Shown here in pieces: positions 33,601 through 41,716 of a stretch of DNA of 64,000 bases. Source of the DNA: UBA1794 sp050946375 (GTDB lineage: Bacteria; Bacteroidota; Bacteroidia; Bacteroidales; Bacteroidaceae); the NCBI GenBank assembly GCA_050946375.1, contig JBMNUT010000002.1:186001-250000 (forward strand), given 5' to 3'. Under the pieces are notes generated by a model, which was not told the DNA's origin, did not search any database, and saw nothing but the letters and a program-made list of their open reading frames with translations. The position numbers and the translations under genes were made by a program. Each line of letters opens with the position of its first letter. Position 1 is the first letter of the stretch.

Positions 33601-34447
33601 TTCCTTCAGCGAGCTTCTGGTGCGCTACGGGATGAAATACCAAAGCGACAAAGCCGCAAACCGCAACTCACTCTTCGGAGAAGACGAGGCAGTGGCCATC
33701 GCCCACCCCGCTATTCCCGCCGGGGAGGAGTGGAGCAGCCTAGAAGAGCTCAACAAGGAGAAAGAATACGTAGGCCTCTACCTGTCGGCGCACCCGCTCG
33801 ACGAATACTCCGTCATACTTAATAATGTTTGCAACGCCCGAATGATCGATATCCAGCCCTTCACCCGACAAAGGAACCTCACCGCGCTGCCGGAAGGCGA
33901 GAGCCTTCGCCCGCTGGCCGCAGGGCAAGAGCTGAGTATGGGCGGGATTGTGACCAATGTCGTAGACCGGATTTCAAAAAACAACAATCCTTTCCTGATT
34001 GCCACGGTGGAAGATTACTCGGGGAGCGCTGAAATCGCACTTTTCGGGGAAGATTACGTGAAATTCAAGCCGTTTTTCATGCAGGGACTCTTCCTTTACA
34101 TACGGGGAACCTTGCAAAGCCAGCGTTGGAACAAGGAAATGCTGGAATTGAAAATCACTTCTGTCGAACTGCTTCCCTCCATTTGCGACAAACTGATAGA
34201 GAAAATCACGATTGCCACGCCGCTTTCGCGCATAGAGGAGGCAGTAGCGTGCACATCGGCCTGCCCGGAGGGCGAAACAGCCCTCTCGTTCCAGATTACC
34301 GACGACCTATCGGAACATCATCCCCTGCAGACCCTTACGCTGACGGCGCGGCGACGGAAGATAAAGGTGGACCGGAAACTCGTGAAAATACTTCAGGAAA
34401 ACCACTTCCTCTACGGCATCAACGAGAAAAGAGTGGCCGCGTCCTGA
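30689..34447 (+). CDS. dnaE: DNA polymerase III subunit alpha
   Basis: A 1252-residue replicative polymerase of the DnaE1 class. It begins with a PHP domain (MRDFVHLHVHSQYSLLDG; ALTDHGNMFG), then the polymerase core with VGPGRGSAAGSAV and the catalytic aspartates in LPDIDVDFDDDGRG (about residue 470), a helix-hairpin-helix fingers region (NALYRPGPMDYIP, YQEQVMLL), and an OB-fold near residue 1080 (GGIVTNVVDRIS). Start ATG 30689 because the frame upstream is the repeat array. trxA follows after 63 bp, an arrangement I know from Bacteroidales. Confidence 0.97.
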   Translation: MRDFVHLHVHSQYSLLDGQASVKGLVDKAIADGMRGIALTDHGNMFGVKEFWNYVKKKNADISDPEKRFKPIIGCEMYVANRSFRQKQSGLDIGGYHLIVLAKNEIGYHNLIKLVSRAWTEGFYRHPRTDREELAHYREGLIVASACLGGEVPRKITAGKLDEAEEAIEWYQKTFGEDYYLELQRHKATAKRANYEAYPLQQIVNKQLIEYSKKYGIKLICTNDVHFLNEENAEAHDRLICLSTGKDLNDEKRMMYTKQEWMKTTEEMNRLFEDVPEALDGTVEVCNKVEHYSIDHAPIMPTFAIPADFGTEEEYRQRFTEEELYNEFTQDEHGNTVLSPEEGKKKILRLGGYDKLYRIKLEADYLKKLTFEGARTRYGETLSNEIKERLDFELYIMKTMGFPGYFLIVQDFINAARNQLGVSVGPGRGSAAGSAVAYCLGITQIDPIQYDLLFERFLNPDRISLPDIDVDFDDDGRGEVLRWVTEKYGQEKVAHIITYGTMATKMSIKDVARVEKLPLPESDRLAKLIPDRLPDGKKINLKNCIAAIPELQDACNSSDEKVRNTMLYAQMLEGNVRGTGVHACGTIICRDDITDWVPVSTAEDKESKEKMLVTQYEGSVIEETGLIKMDFLGLKTLSIIKEALANIKEHTGKDIDIDHIPIDDPDTYRLFSEGKTIGTFQFESAGMQKYLRELKPTTFEDLIAMNALYRPGPMDYIPSFINRKHGREPIQYDIPIMEKYLKDTYGITVYQEQVMLLSRLLAGFTRGESDTLRKAMGKKLRDKLDHMKPKFIDGGKANGYDPKVLEKIWGDWEKFASYAFNKSHATCYSWIAYQTAYLKAHYPSEFMAANLSRNLSRIDELTKLMDECKAMGIKVLGPDINESNLKFTVNAQGDIRFGLGAIKNAGEAAMQEIIEKRKKDGPYKDIYDLVERVNLTVCNRKMIECLALAGAFDSFKSIRRYEFFNTSQKGDSFSELLVRYGMKYQSDKAANRNSLFGEDEAVAIAHPAIPAGEEWSSLEELNKEKEYVGLYLSAHPLDEYSVILNNVCNARMIDIQPFTRQRNLTALPEGESLRPLAAGQELSMGGIVTNVVDRISKNNNPFLIATVEDYSGSAEIALFGEDYVKFKPFFMQGLFLYIRGTLQSQRWNKEMLELKITSVELLPSICDKLIEKITIATPLSRIEEAVACTSACPEGETALSFQITDDLSEHHPLQTLTLTARRRKIKVDRKLVKILQENHFLYGINEKRVAAS

Positions 34448-34510
34448 CCCAATACTACCGCCACTTACCGCAAAACGATATAACTCAACCTATCTAAAAA
34501 CTATACTATT

Positions 34511-34822
34511 ATGGCACAGACTGTAACTCTTGACAACTTTGAGACCCTCGTGAACGCGCCCGCCGCAGTAATCGATTTCTGGGCAACCTGGTGCGGACCC
34601 TGCCGCCGCATTGCCCCGATTATCGAAGAGCTGGCCGCTGAATACGAAGGACGCGTAAACATCGCCAAGTGCGACATTGAGGAATGCGACGAATTGGCCG
34701 CGCGTTTCCACATCATGAGCGTGCCCACGCTGCTTTTCTTCAAGAACGGTCAAGTCGTCGACAAGCTGGTTGGCGCAGGAGGCAAAGACACTATCAAAGA
34801 AAAAATCGAAGCCTTACTCTAA
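34511..34822 (+). CDS. trxA: Thioredoxin
   Basis: A 103-residue thioredoxin with the WCGPCRR active site (Cys31 and Cys34 by count, preceded by VIDFWATWCGPC) and the cis-Pro loop SVPTLLFF. It reduces protein disulfides in the cytoplasm; no signal peptide. It lies 63 bp after dnaE, likely on the same transcript, and ends at terminator 34845. Confidence 0.97.
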   Translation: MAQTVTLDNFETLVNAPAAVIDFWATWCGPCRRIAPIIEELAAEYEGRVNIAKCDIEECDELAARFHIMSVPTLLFFKNGQVVDKLVGAGGKDTIKEKIEALL

Positions 34823-34844
34823 AAAGGCCGGAGACATCACCGGA

Positions 34845-34884
34845 AAAAGGGCAGAGGGAACCAGGCGTTCCCCCTGCCCTTTTC
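34845..34884. terminator. Bidirectional terminator between trxA and glycine-zipper lipoprotein
   Basis: AAAAGGGCAGAGGGAA / TTCCCCCTGCCCTTTT, about 15 pairs with one mismatch and a 7-nt loop, T-rich both ways. Confidence 0.85.
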
Positions 34885-34890
34885 TGTTGT

Positions 34891-35562
34891 TCAGCGGCGC
34901 GTTGGGATGACAAAAGTGCAAAGCTCCACCTGCTTGTTGCCCTGCATGATGCGTATGGAGAAAGTCGTTTTCCCGTCTTTCAGCTTGCGGTCGGCGTAGA
35001 CGACCGAGGTGTAGCGCACACCTTTGCCGGGGCGCAGGTCGGCAACGGTAGCCGGCGTAGAGAAGCGGATGCGGCGGTTGTCGGAAACGATGACAGGCGT
35101 CAGCCCGTAGAGTGTCTTGTTTCCCCGGTTATACAGGGTGAAGACCAACTTGCAGCGCTCGCCCCGCTCGATACGTCCGTCGCGGTTCTCATCCAGGAAG
35201 CGCAGGTTTTCTATCTCCAGCCGCCCCACTCTGCGCGAAGGGGCAGGAGTACGGCGGTTGTATTCGTCTACATCGCGCTCCCGCTCATAGTAGACCTCGT
35301 CGTCCTTGCGGCGGTCGTCGTCGTCCCTTCCGTCCGCGCGCTCGGAGCGCGGCGCGGTGATGGCGCTCCCCAGCGCTCCCCCGGCCAGCATGCCCACCAG
35401 CGTGCCTGCGTCAGACCCCCTCGGGCCGCCCATCAGGCCGCCAATACTCGATCCGAGCATGCCGCCCATCGTGCCGCCCAGGTACGTACCCATCATCTGC
35501 CGATCAGTGCATCCGCTGCAAAGAAGCAGAGCAACGAGCGAAAAAACGGCCACTCTCTTCAT
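34891..35562 (-). CDS. Glycine-zipper lipoprotein
   Basis: A 223-residue lipoprotein: signal peptide with lipobox CSGC (Cys18), then a Gly-rich helical stretch (YLGGTMGGMLGSSIGGLMGG ... MLAGGALGSAI, residues 27-80) typical of glycine-zipper proteins that insert in the outer membrane, a charged linker (DDDDRRKDDEVYYERERD), and a beta-rich C-terminal domain (FLDENRDGRIERGERC looks like a calcium-binding dockerin-like loop). Function unknown. ATG 35562 starts the signal peptide; the upstream part of the frame is not used. The oxidase gene ends 28 bp upstream. Confidence 0.8.
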   Translation of the reverse strand: MKRVAVFSLVALLLCSGCTDRQMMGTYLGGTMGGMLGSSIGGLMGGPRGSDAGTLVGMLAGGALGSAITAPRSERADGRDDDDRRKDDEVYYERERDVDEYNRRTPAPSRRVGRLEIENLRFLDENRDGRIERGERCKLVFTLYNRGNKTLYGLTPVIVSDNRRIRFSTPATVADLRPGKGVRYTSVVYADRKLKDGKTTFSIRIMQGNKQVELCTFVIPTRR

Positions 35563-35590
35563 AATTGTTTCCTCCTTTCTTTTTCCCTGT

Positions 35591-36067
35591 TCAGACGCCG
35601 TAGCGCGGCACTCCATACTCGCGGGCCGAGAGGGAGAGGGGCGTCACGCGCCAGACAACCACGTTGCGCACCGCCGGGTCGCCATAGGAGACGGCGGCCG
35701 AGGTGTAGTGCTTCATCAGCACATCGAGGCACCGGCGCTTCTCGTCGAGCGCCTCGGGAAAGTCCACCGTGCCGCGCACGATGAGGCTTTCGGCCTTCAT
35801 CCGGTAGCTGCAGCCTACGCCTTCGTCCTGATACATCAGCTCGTTGCGCACGCTCAGCGTGAGGCAGATGCGCGAATCGGCGCGCAACCGCTCCAGGGCA
35901 CTGTGCTCCGGCCCGGAATGGAGGTAGAAGTACTGCCCGTCGTAGCCGAAGTTCATGGGGAAAGCGTAGGGCGCACCCTCGCTGTCCACTACCGCGGCGA
36001 AACAAATGGGCGACTTTTCAATCAGGGAGCGTATGCGCTCCGTTTCGTATATAGGGAATGTTTTCAT
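35591..36067 (-). CDS. Pyridoxamine 5'-phosphate oxidase-fold flavoprotein
   Basis: A 158-residue split-barrel protein. The order of blocks (IRSLIEKSPICFAAVVDSEG, YAFPMNFGYDGQYFYLHSG, ICLTLSVRNELMY, SLIVRGTVDFPE) fits the PNPOx-like/NimA subgroup that binds FMN or F420-like cofactors. Nim proteins reduce nitroimidazole drugs in Bacteroides; whether this one does is unknown. ATG 36067 begins MKTFPIYETERI. It follows rnr after 81 bp holding a palindromic repeat and may be co-transcribed with the glycine-zipper gene. Confidence 0.82.
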   Translation of the reverse strand: MKTFPIYETERIRSLIEKSPICFAAVVDSEGAPYAFPMNFGYDGQYFYLHSGPEHSALERLRADSRICLTLSVRNELMYQDEGVGCSYRMKAESLIVRGTVDFPEALDEKRRCLDVLMKHYTSAAVSYGDPAVRNVVVWRVTPLSLSAREYGVPRYGV

Positions 36068-36094
36068 CTTTTCACTTGGGTCTTTTTCAAAAAA

Positions 36095-36147
36095 CAGGCA
36101 AGGCTTCCGGCGCAAAGTGCCGGCACTTTTGCGCCGGAGCGGCAGGG
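36095..36147. repeat. Palindromic repeat unit pair after rnr
   Basis: CCGGCGCAAAGTGCC / GGCACTTTTGCGCCGG (36107-36137) is an almost perfect 31-bp palindrome built from the 22-bp unit; likely a transcription terminator for rnr, ending just beyond its stop. Confidence 0.75.
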
Positions 36148-36148
36148 C

Positions 36149-38314
36149 TCAGTCGGCCAGGGTGAAGTCCAGTTGTTTTTTCTCCAGGTTGGCCCGGGCC
36201 ACTTGTATGCGTATCGGGTCGCCCAGGCTGTACTTCTTGTGCGTGCGGCGCCCGATGAGGCAGTAGTTCTTCTCGTCGTATTCGTAGAAATCGTCGTCCA
36301 AGTCCCGCATCGGCACCATGCCTTCGCACTTGTTCTCGTTGATTTCCACGTAAAGCCCCCACTCGGTCACTCCGGAAATCACCCCGTCGTAGACCTCGCC
36401 GAGGCGGTCTTTCATGAATTCCACCTGCTTGTACTTGATGGAAGCCCGCTCGGCCTGCGCCGCGAGCTGCTCCATGTCGGAGCTGTGCTTGCAGAGCTCC
36501 TCGTATTTGGCCTTCGACACGTTGCGGCCGCCCTGCTGGTAGCGCGTCAGGAGGCGGTGGACCATCGTGTCGGGATAGCGGCGTATGGGCGACGTGAAGT
36601 GGGTATAATAGTCGAAAGCCAGGCCGTAGTGCCCGATGTTGTCCGTCGAATAACGGGCTTTCTGCATGGCCCTTATCGAAACCGTCTCCACCAGATTCTC
36701 CTCCGGCCTGCCGTGTACGTCGGCCATCAGCTCATTGATGGAGCGCGAGATGTCGCGGTTGTTGCCCGTCACCTTGAGCTTATAGCCGAAGCGGCTCACC
36801 AGTTGCGCCAGATTGCCCAGCTTCTCCGGGTCGGGCTGCTCGTGTATGCGGTAGGGGAACACCTTGGGTTTGCGCCCTTTGGGCACGATGGCCACCGACT
36901 CGGCCACGGTGCGGTTGGCCAGAAGCATGAACTCCTCCACCAGTTTGTTCGCGTCTTTCGACTCCTTGAAGTAGACGCTCAGCGGCTTTCCCGTCTCGTC
37001 TATCTCGAAGCGCACCTCCACGCGGTCAAAATTGAGCGAGCCGTTGGCAAAACGGCGGGCGCGCAACTTCTTGGCCAGTGCGTCGAGCTGCAGGATTTCC
37101 TCCGCATAATCGCCCTTTTTCGTCTCGATGCGCTCCTGGGCTTCCTCGTAGGTAAAGCGGCGGTTGCTGCGTATTACGGAGTGAACGATGCGGGAGGAAT
37201 GCACCTGAGCCTCGTCGTCCAGCTCGAAGACGGCCGAGTAAGTCAGTTTTTCCTCATCGGGACGGAGCGAACAGATGAAGTTGCACAGCCGTTCGGGCAG
37301 CATGGGCACCGTGCGGTCTACGAGGTAAACCGAAGTTGCGCGCTTCATTGCTTCCTTATCGATGACACTTCCTTCCGTAACATAGTGGCTTACGTCGGCA
37401 ATGTGTACGCCCACTTCCCAAAGCCCGTTGGGCATTTTGCGCAGGGAGAGCGCATCGTCGAAGTCTTTGGCATCGCGCGGGTCGATGGTGAAGGTCGTAA
37501 TTTCCCGAAAGTCTTCCCGCCGTGCGATTTCTTCGGCCGTGATTTCAGCAGGGATGCGCTCCGCGGCTTTCTCTACCTCTGCGGGATAGCTGTAAGGAAG
37601 GCCGAATTCGGCCAGAATCGCGTGCATTTCCGTCGTGTTGTCGCCCGCTTTTCCCAGTATGTCCACCACTTCTCCGATGGGGTTCTTCGCCTTGTCGGGC
37701 CAAGTGGTAACGCGCACGACGGCTTTGTCGCCGTTTTTGCCGCCTTTGAGCTTGTCTTTCGGGATAAATATGTCGTTGGCCAGCGTACGGCTCTCGGTGA
37801 CGAGGAAAGCATAGCCGTGCGAAACGTCGAGCGTGCCGACGAACGTGTCGTTTGCCCGCTGCAGAATCTCCACAACCTCACCCTCCGGCTGCCGGTCCTT
37901 GCGGCGCGCGAAGCAGGCCACGCGCACCTTGTCGTTGTTCATGGCGTGTGCCGAGTTGCGTTCCGCTATGAATATCGGCTCTCCGCCGCCGTCCGGCAAA
38001 AAAGAGTTCTTCCCGTTGCTCTTGCGCACGAAGGTCCCGGTCATTTCCTGCTCGCACGACTGGTAGCGATAGGCGCCGTCCTGGGCCACAAGGAAGCCTG
38101 CATCGGCGATTTCGTCGAGCAGTTCGCGGCACATCATGCGCTGCGTCTGCGTACGCAGCCCCAGCGAGCGGTAGACTTGCTTGGGGGAATAGACTTCGGA
38201 GCGGTTCCTTTGGAAAAAATCAAGCACCAGGCAGGCCATGTCGCTGCGTTTCATCGGACGGGAAGACTTGGATTTCTTCCCTGTTCCCTTTTTCTCTTTT
38301 TTTTTTTTTGCCAT
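36149..38314 (-). CDS. rnr: Ribonuclease R
   Basis: A 721-residue 3'-5' exoribonuclease. A Lys-rich N-terminus (MAKKKKEKKGTGKKSK) precedes a winged-helix-like start (DMACLVLDFF), two cold-shock RNA-binding domains (about 75-230), the catalytic RNB domain with IDPRDAKDFDDALS (acidic metal ligands, about residue 270) and a C-terminal S1 domain (YDGVISGVTEWGLYVEINEN, about 640-720). It degrades structured RNA. ATG 38314 is chosen at the poly-Lys start. I see no clear promoter in the 366-bp gap upstream. Confidence 0.96.
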   Translation of the reverse strand: MAKKKKEKKGTGKKSKSSRPMKRSDMACLVLDFFQRNRSEVYSPKQVYRSLGLRTQTQRMMCRELLDEIADAGFLVAQDGAYRYQSCEQEMTGTFVRKSNGKNSFLPDGGGEPIFIAERNSAHAMNNDKVRVACFARRKDRQPEGEVVEILQRANDTFVGTLDVSHGYAFLVTESRTLANDIFIPKDKLKGGKNGDKAVVRVTTWPDKAKNPIGEVVDILGKAGDNTTEMHAILAEFGLPYSYPAEVEKAAERIPAEITAEEIARREDFREITTFTIDPRDAKDFDDALSLRKMPNGLWEVGVHIADVSHYVTEGSVIDKEAMKRATSVYLVDRTVPMLPERLCNFICSLRPDEEKLTYSAVFELDDEAQVHSSRIVHSVIRSNRRFTYEEAQERIETKKGDYAEEILQLDALAKKLRARRFANGSLNFDRVEVRFEIDETGKPLSVYFKESKDANKLVEEFMLLANRTVAESVAIVPKGRKPKVFPYRIHEQPDPEKLGNLAQLVSRFGYKLKVTGNNRDISRSINELMADVHGRPEENLVETVSIRAMQKARYSTDNIGHYGLAFDYYTHFTSPIRRYPDTMVHRLLTRYQQGGRNVSKAKYEELCKHSSDMEQLAAQAERASIKYKQVEFMKDRLGEVYDGVISGVTEWGLYVEINENKCEGMVPMRDLDDDFYEYDEKNYCLIGRRTHKKYSLGDPIRIQVARANLEKKQLDFTLAD

Positions 38315-38476
38315 AGCTGTAAAGGGTTTTGTTCGGGGGCGACGGGAGAAAAGCACTCCCGCTTATCGGTTACGAAATTAGGTAAAACATCCGGCTTCGG
38401 CAAATAATGCCGCGGCAAACTACGGCACAAAACCGAAAATAATCCGTCCCGCCCGCCGCAAAGCCCGGGCAGAGGG

Positions 38477-38575
38477 CGGAAAAAGCCTTGCCGCTTTTCG
38501 CAAGAAGCCTTGCTGCTTTTTCCCGAAAGCCTTGCAGGAAAAGCCTGCGAGCCGCAACACTTTTTCCGGACACTG
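38477..38575. repeat. 22-bp palindromic repeat array, about four units
   Basis: Units such as GCCTTGCCGCTTTTCGCAAGAA and GCCTTGCTGCTTTTTCCCGAAA. It occupies the middle of the 366-bp divergent gap between rnr and the fucosidase; apart from it and the fucosidase promoter nothing else is apparent. Confidence 0.8.
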
Positions 38576-38621
38576 CCGCATCTTCTGCCGCACGATTGCC
38601 CGCCGTCCCGTTTTTATTGCC

Positions 38622-38629
38622 TATCTTTG
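38622..38629 (+). promoter_or_regulatory. -7 promoter element for GH29 gene
   Basis: TATCTTTG 51 bp upstream of ATG 38681; a TTG lies at 38596-38598. Confidence 0.6.
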
Positions 38630-38680
38630 CTTCGCAATAGCTATTTGCATTTCTTTTTTCCAACCCCCTAATACTCGCTT

Positions 38681-40447
38681 ATGAGACCTATCTTTTTCCT
38701 CAGCAGCCTGCTGCTTGCCGCCGGACTGGCCTCGTGCGGCACACACCGGCAGAGCGCTTCTACCGTAAACTACCCCCTGGAGCCCATGCCGGCCGTTCAT
38801 AAACCTCTGCCGGAGAACTCCGTTCCCATGGGAGACGCGAGCACTTTCGAAGAAGTCAAGCTGGACTTGCCCATCACCGAAGGGCCGTATCAGCCGACGT
38901 GGAGCTCCATCGAGGCCAATTACCCCGGCACGCCGCAATGGTTGCGCGACGCCAAGTTCGGAATATGGGTACACTTCGGGCCGCAATCGGCCGGAGAGAG
39001 CGGCGACTGGTATGCCCGCCGGCTCTACATCCAGCGGACATCGGCACACAAGAACCACCTGAAAAAATACGGGCACCCCTCCGAAGTGGGCTACAAGGAG
39101 GTGCTCCACGACTGGAATCCCGAGAAGTTCGACCCGAAACAGCTGGTGGAAATCTACAAGGACGCAGGCGCCCGCTTCCTCATCATACAAGGCGTGCACC
39201 ACGACCAGTACGACATGTGGGACTCCAAGTACCAGCCCTGGAACTCTACCCGCATAGGTCCCCGCCGCGACTTCCTGCGCGAATGGGAAAAGGCGGCCCG
39301 CAAGGCCCACATGCGCTTCGGCATTACCTTCCATCACGAGTACTCCTGGTGGTGGTGGCAGACGGCTTTCCAGAGCGACACGGAAGGCGACATGGCCGGA
39401 GTGCCCTACGATGGAAATCTGACGCTGGCCGACGGCCAAGGAAAGTGGTGGGAAGGGCTCGACCCGCGCTACCTCTACGGCATAAACCTACGGGAGTATG
39501 ATGACGTGGCCCGGGCCGCCAACACAGACTGGTCGCCCCCGCATCCGGGAATCTTTACCCGACATCTGGACTTCGCCAAGTGGTACGCCAAATGGTGGGC
39601 ACTGAGAATGATGGACGCCATCGACAAATACGAACCGGACTTCATCTATACCGACGGAACGGACCAACAACCGTTCAGCGGCGCAGGCACCGGCACGGGT
39701 TACAAGTGCGACGCCATGCAGCGGGTGATGGCCGATTTCTACAACCGCACCCTGGCCCGTAAGGGAGTGATGGATGCTTTCAGCATAGTCAAGTTCCGGA
39801 AGACGACAAACGGCACGGTCAATACGTGCGAGACTGCCATCCCTGCCGACATCAAGACCGACCAGGCGTGGATAGCCGAGACGCCCGTAGGCGATTGGTT
39901 CTACGCGCCCGACTTTGTCTACAGCGCCGATGCCGTAATACGCTACCTGCTTGAAATCGTGGCACGCGACGGCGCGTTCGGTCTCTGCATCCCCATCGCG
40001 CCCGACGGCGCATTGGACGAGGCCTGCATCAGCATGCTTTCGGAAATAGGCGAATGGATGCGCATCAATGGCGAAGGCATCTACGGCAGTTCCGCCTGGC
40101 AAGTCCTGGGCGAGGGAGCCGACGGCAAGCTCAACACCCTGCCCGGAGGCCGGATAGGGCAGTACCAGGCCGAACATCGCTTCCACAATTCCGACTTCCG
40201 CTTTACCGCAGGCAAGGACGGGACGCTCTACGCCTGGTGCATGACGGTGCCGCAAGCGGGCGACCGCCTCGTGATTACGTCGCTGGGCACCGCCAGAGGG
40301 CTGCTGAACCGGCAAGTGACCGACGTAAAACTGATGGGGGCAAAGGAAAAAATCGACTGGAAGATGACGCCCGAAGGACTGGAAATCGTCTACCCCGCTA
40401 CTGCATCGCTCAAGACGGCCGTAGGGTTCAAAATCATTTGCGACTGA
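38681..40447 (+). CDS. GH29 alpha-L-fucosidase lipoprotein
   Basis: A 588-residue lipoprotein (lipobox GLASC, Cys19) with a GH29 catalytic barrel: PQWLRDAKFGIWVHFGPQS is the typical N-terminal block, VHHDQYDMW and TFHHEYSWWWWQ carry the conserved His/Trp sugar contacts, and EPDFIYTDGTDQQPF holds the likely Asp nucleophile. A C-terminal beta-sandwich ends LPATASLKTAV-like. It would cut terminal L-fucose from host or plant glycans at the cell surface. Single gene with its own promoter; the epimerase starts 243 bp later after a repeat array. Confidence 0.93.
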   Translation: MRPIFFLSSLLLAAGLASCGTHRQSASTVNYPLEPMPAVHKPLPENSVPMGDASTFEEVKLDLPITEGPYQPTWSSIEANYPGTPQWLRDAKFGIWVHFGPQSAGESGDWYARRLYIQRTSAHKNHLKKYGHPSEVGYKEVLHDWNPEKFDPKQLVEIYKDAGARFLIIQGVHHDQYDMWDSKYQPWNSTRIGPRRDFLREWEKAARKAHMRFGITFHHEYSWWWWQTAFQSDTEGDMAGVPYDGNLTLADGQGKWWEGLDPRYLYGINLREYDDVARAANTDWSPPHPGIFTRHLDFAKWYAKWWALRMMDAIDKYEPDFIYTDGTDQQPFSGAGTGTGYKCDAMQRVMADFYNRTLARKGVMDAFSIVKFRKTTNGTVNTCETAIPADIKTDQAWIAETPVGDWFYAPDFVYSADAVIRYLLEIVARDGAFGLCIPIAPDGALDEACISMLSEIGEWMRINGEGIYGSSAWQVLGEGADGKLNTLPGGRIGQYQAEHRFHNSDFRFTAGKDGTLYAWCMTVPQAGDRLVITSLGTARGLLNRQVTDVKLMGAKEKIDWKMTPEGLEIVYPATASLKTAVGFKIICD

Positions 40448-40540
40448 GCCAAGGGGGCGAACAAGTACCCCTTGACGCAGTTTCCCCCAAGCGGGTGCCT
40501 CTACCGACGCACCAGCTTTTTTCATGAGCGCCGCATCCGC

Positions 40541-40635
40541 CCGCGAAAAGCGGCAAGGCTTTTTGCAAAAAGTCCCGCCCGTTTTCCCGAAAAGCCTTGC
40601 CCCCTTTCGTCGCAACGCCCTGCACTTCTTGGGGA
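40541..40635. repeat. 22-bp palindromic repeat array, about four units
   Basis: Units such as GCGGCAAGGCTTTTTGCAAAAA and GTCCCGCCCGTTTTCCCGAAAA; between GH29 and epimerase genes, ending 30 bp before the latter's -7 element. Confidence 0.8.
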
Positions 40636-40664
40636 GAAATTCGAGGCTTTCCGTTTTTAATGCG

Positions 40665-40672
40665 TATCTTTG
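40665..40672 (+). promoter_or_regulatory. -7 promoter element for epimerase-PAP2-GH43 run
   Basis: TATCTTTG ends 18 bp before ATG 40691. Confidence 0.6.
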
Positions 40673-40690
40673 CCCGATATTTATGCCCCT

Positions 40691-41716
40691 ATGAACTCGA
40701 AAGGTTCCGTACTCATCACCGGCGCGAGCGGCTTCATCGGCCACCGCCTTGTCTCTCTTCTCCGCGAAGAGGGCTACGCCGTGTGGGCAGGGGTGCGGGC
40801 CACGAGCGCGACAGCCTCGCTGGAACAGGAAGGGGTACGCCTGTGCCGGCTCGACATGGACAGCCCCGAGCGGCTGAAGGCACAGCTGGCCCGGCACAAA
40901 GAGGAGCATGGCGCATGGGACTACGTAGTGCATGCCGCCGGAGTCACCAAGACTACGCACAAGAAGGACTTCGACCGCGTCAACTTCGGCAATACCGTTT
41001 CGCTCGTGACCGCCCTGCAGGAGAACGCGATGGTGCCGCGCAAGTTCGTATTCATCAGCTCCCTCAGCGTCTACGGCCCCCTGCACGAACGCGACGGCCT
41101 GCCCTTCTGCAGCACGACCGACCGCCCCGCGCCCAACACGGCCTACGGCCGCAGCAAGCTCCGCGCAGAAGAATACCTGAAAGAGCTGGGGGCAACGTTC
41201 CCCTCCGTCATACTCCGCCCCACCGGAGTCTACGGCCCGCGCGAGCGGGACTACTACCTGATGGCCAAAAGCGTACAGCGGCACATCGACGTAGCCGCCG
41301 GATTCCGGCCGCAGGTGCTCACCTTCATCTATGCCGACGACGTGGTGCAGGCCGTTTCCCTCGCCCTGCAGCGACCGGTGCCCCCCGCTTCGGTCTACGA
41401 CCTGAGCGACGGCCAGGAATACACCTCGTCCGACTTCTCCCGACTCCTGCAGAAAGAACTGCATACGAGCCGCCTCCTGCGCATCTGCCTCCCCCTCTGG
41501 GCACTTTGGGCCGCATCGCTCGTCGCACAGGCCTGCGCCCGACTGACCAGACAGGCTTCCACGCTCAACTTAGACAAGTACCGAATTATGAAACAACGCT
41601 CCTGGCGATGCGATATCAGCCCGGCCAAGCACGATTTGGGCTACCGCCCGCGCTATCTTCTGCCCGAGGGAGTAAAGAAAACCATTGAGTGGTATAAAAA
41701 AGAAAGATGGCTTTAG
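40691..41716 (+). CDS. NAD-dependent epimerase/dehydratase (extended SDR)
   Basis: A 341-residue extended short-chain dehydrogenase. The Rossmann start LITGASGFIGHRLV gives the GxxGxxG loop; HAAGVTK, SSLSVYGP and the YGRSK catalytic Tyr-Lys pair are present. The C-terminal quarter has a hydrophobic stretch (LWALWAASLVAQACA) that suggests membrane association. Substrate may be a nucleotide sugar or a sterol/lipid-like alcohol; not determinable. ATG 40691 is used; the frame's TTG start lies in the promoter. Its 3' end overlaps the PAP2 gene by 10 bp. Confidence 0.88.
   Translation: MNSKGSVLITGASGFIGHRLVSLLREEGYAVWAGVRATSATASLEQEGVRLCRLDMDSPERLKAQLARHKEEHGAWDYVVHAAGVTKTTHKKDFDRVNFGNTVSLVTALQENAMVPRKFVFISSLSVYGPLHERDGLPFCSTTDRPAPNTAYGRSKLRAEEYLKELGATFPSVILRPTGVYGPRERDYYLMAKSVQRHIDVAAGFRPQVLTFIYADDVVQAVSLALQRPVPPASVYDLSDGQEYTSSDFSRLLQKELHTSRLLRICLPLWALWAASLVAQACARLTRQASTLNLDKYRIMKQRSWRCDISPAKHDLGYRPRYLLPEGVKKTIEWYKKERWL

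Noticed and set aside
39488..41464. 658-codon open frame on the minus strand across GH29 and the epimerase
   Set aside because: It spans two unrelated real genes and the repeat array between them, so it cannot be one protein.
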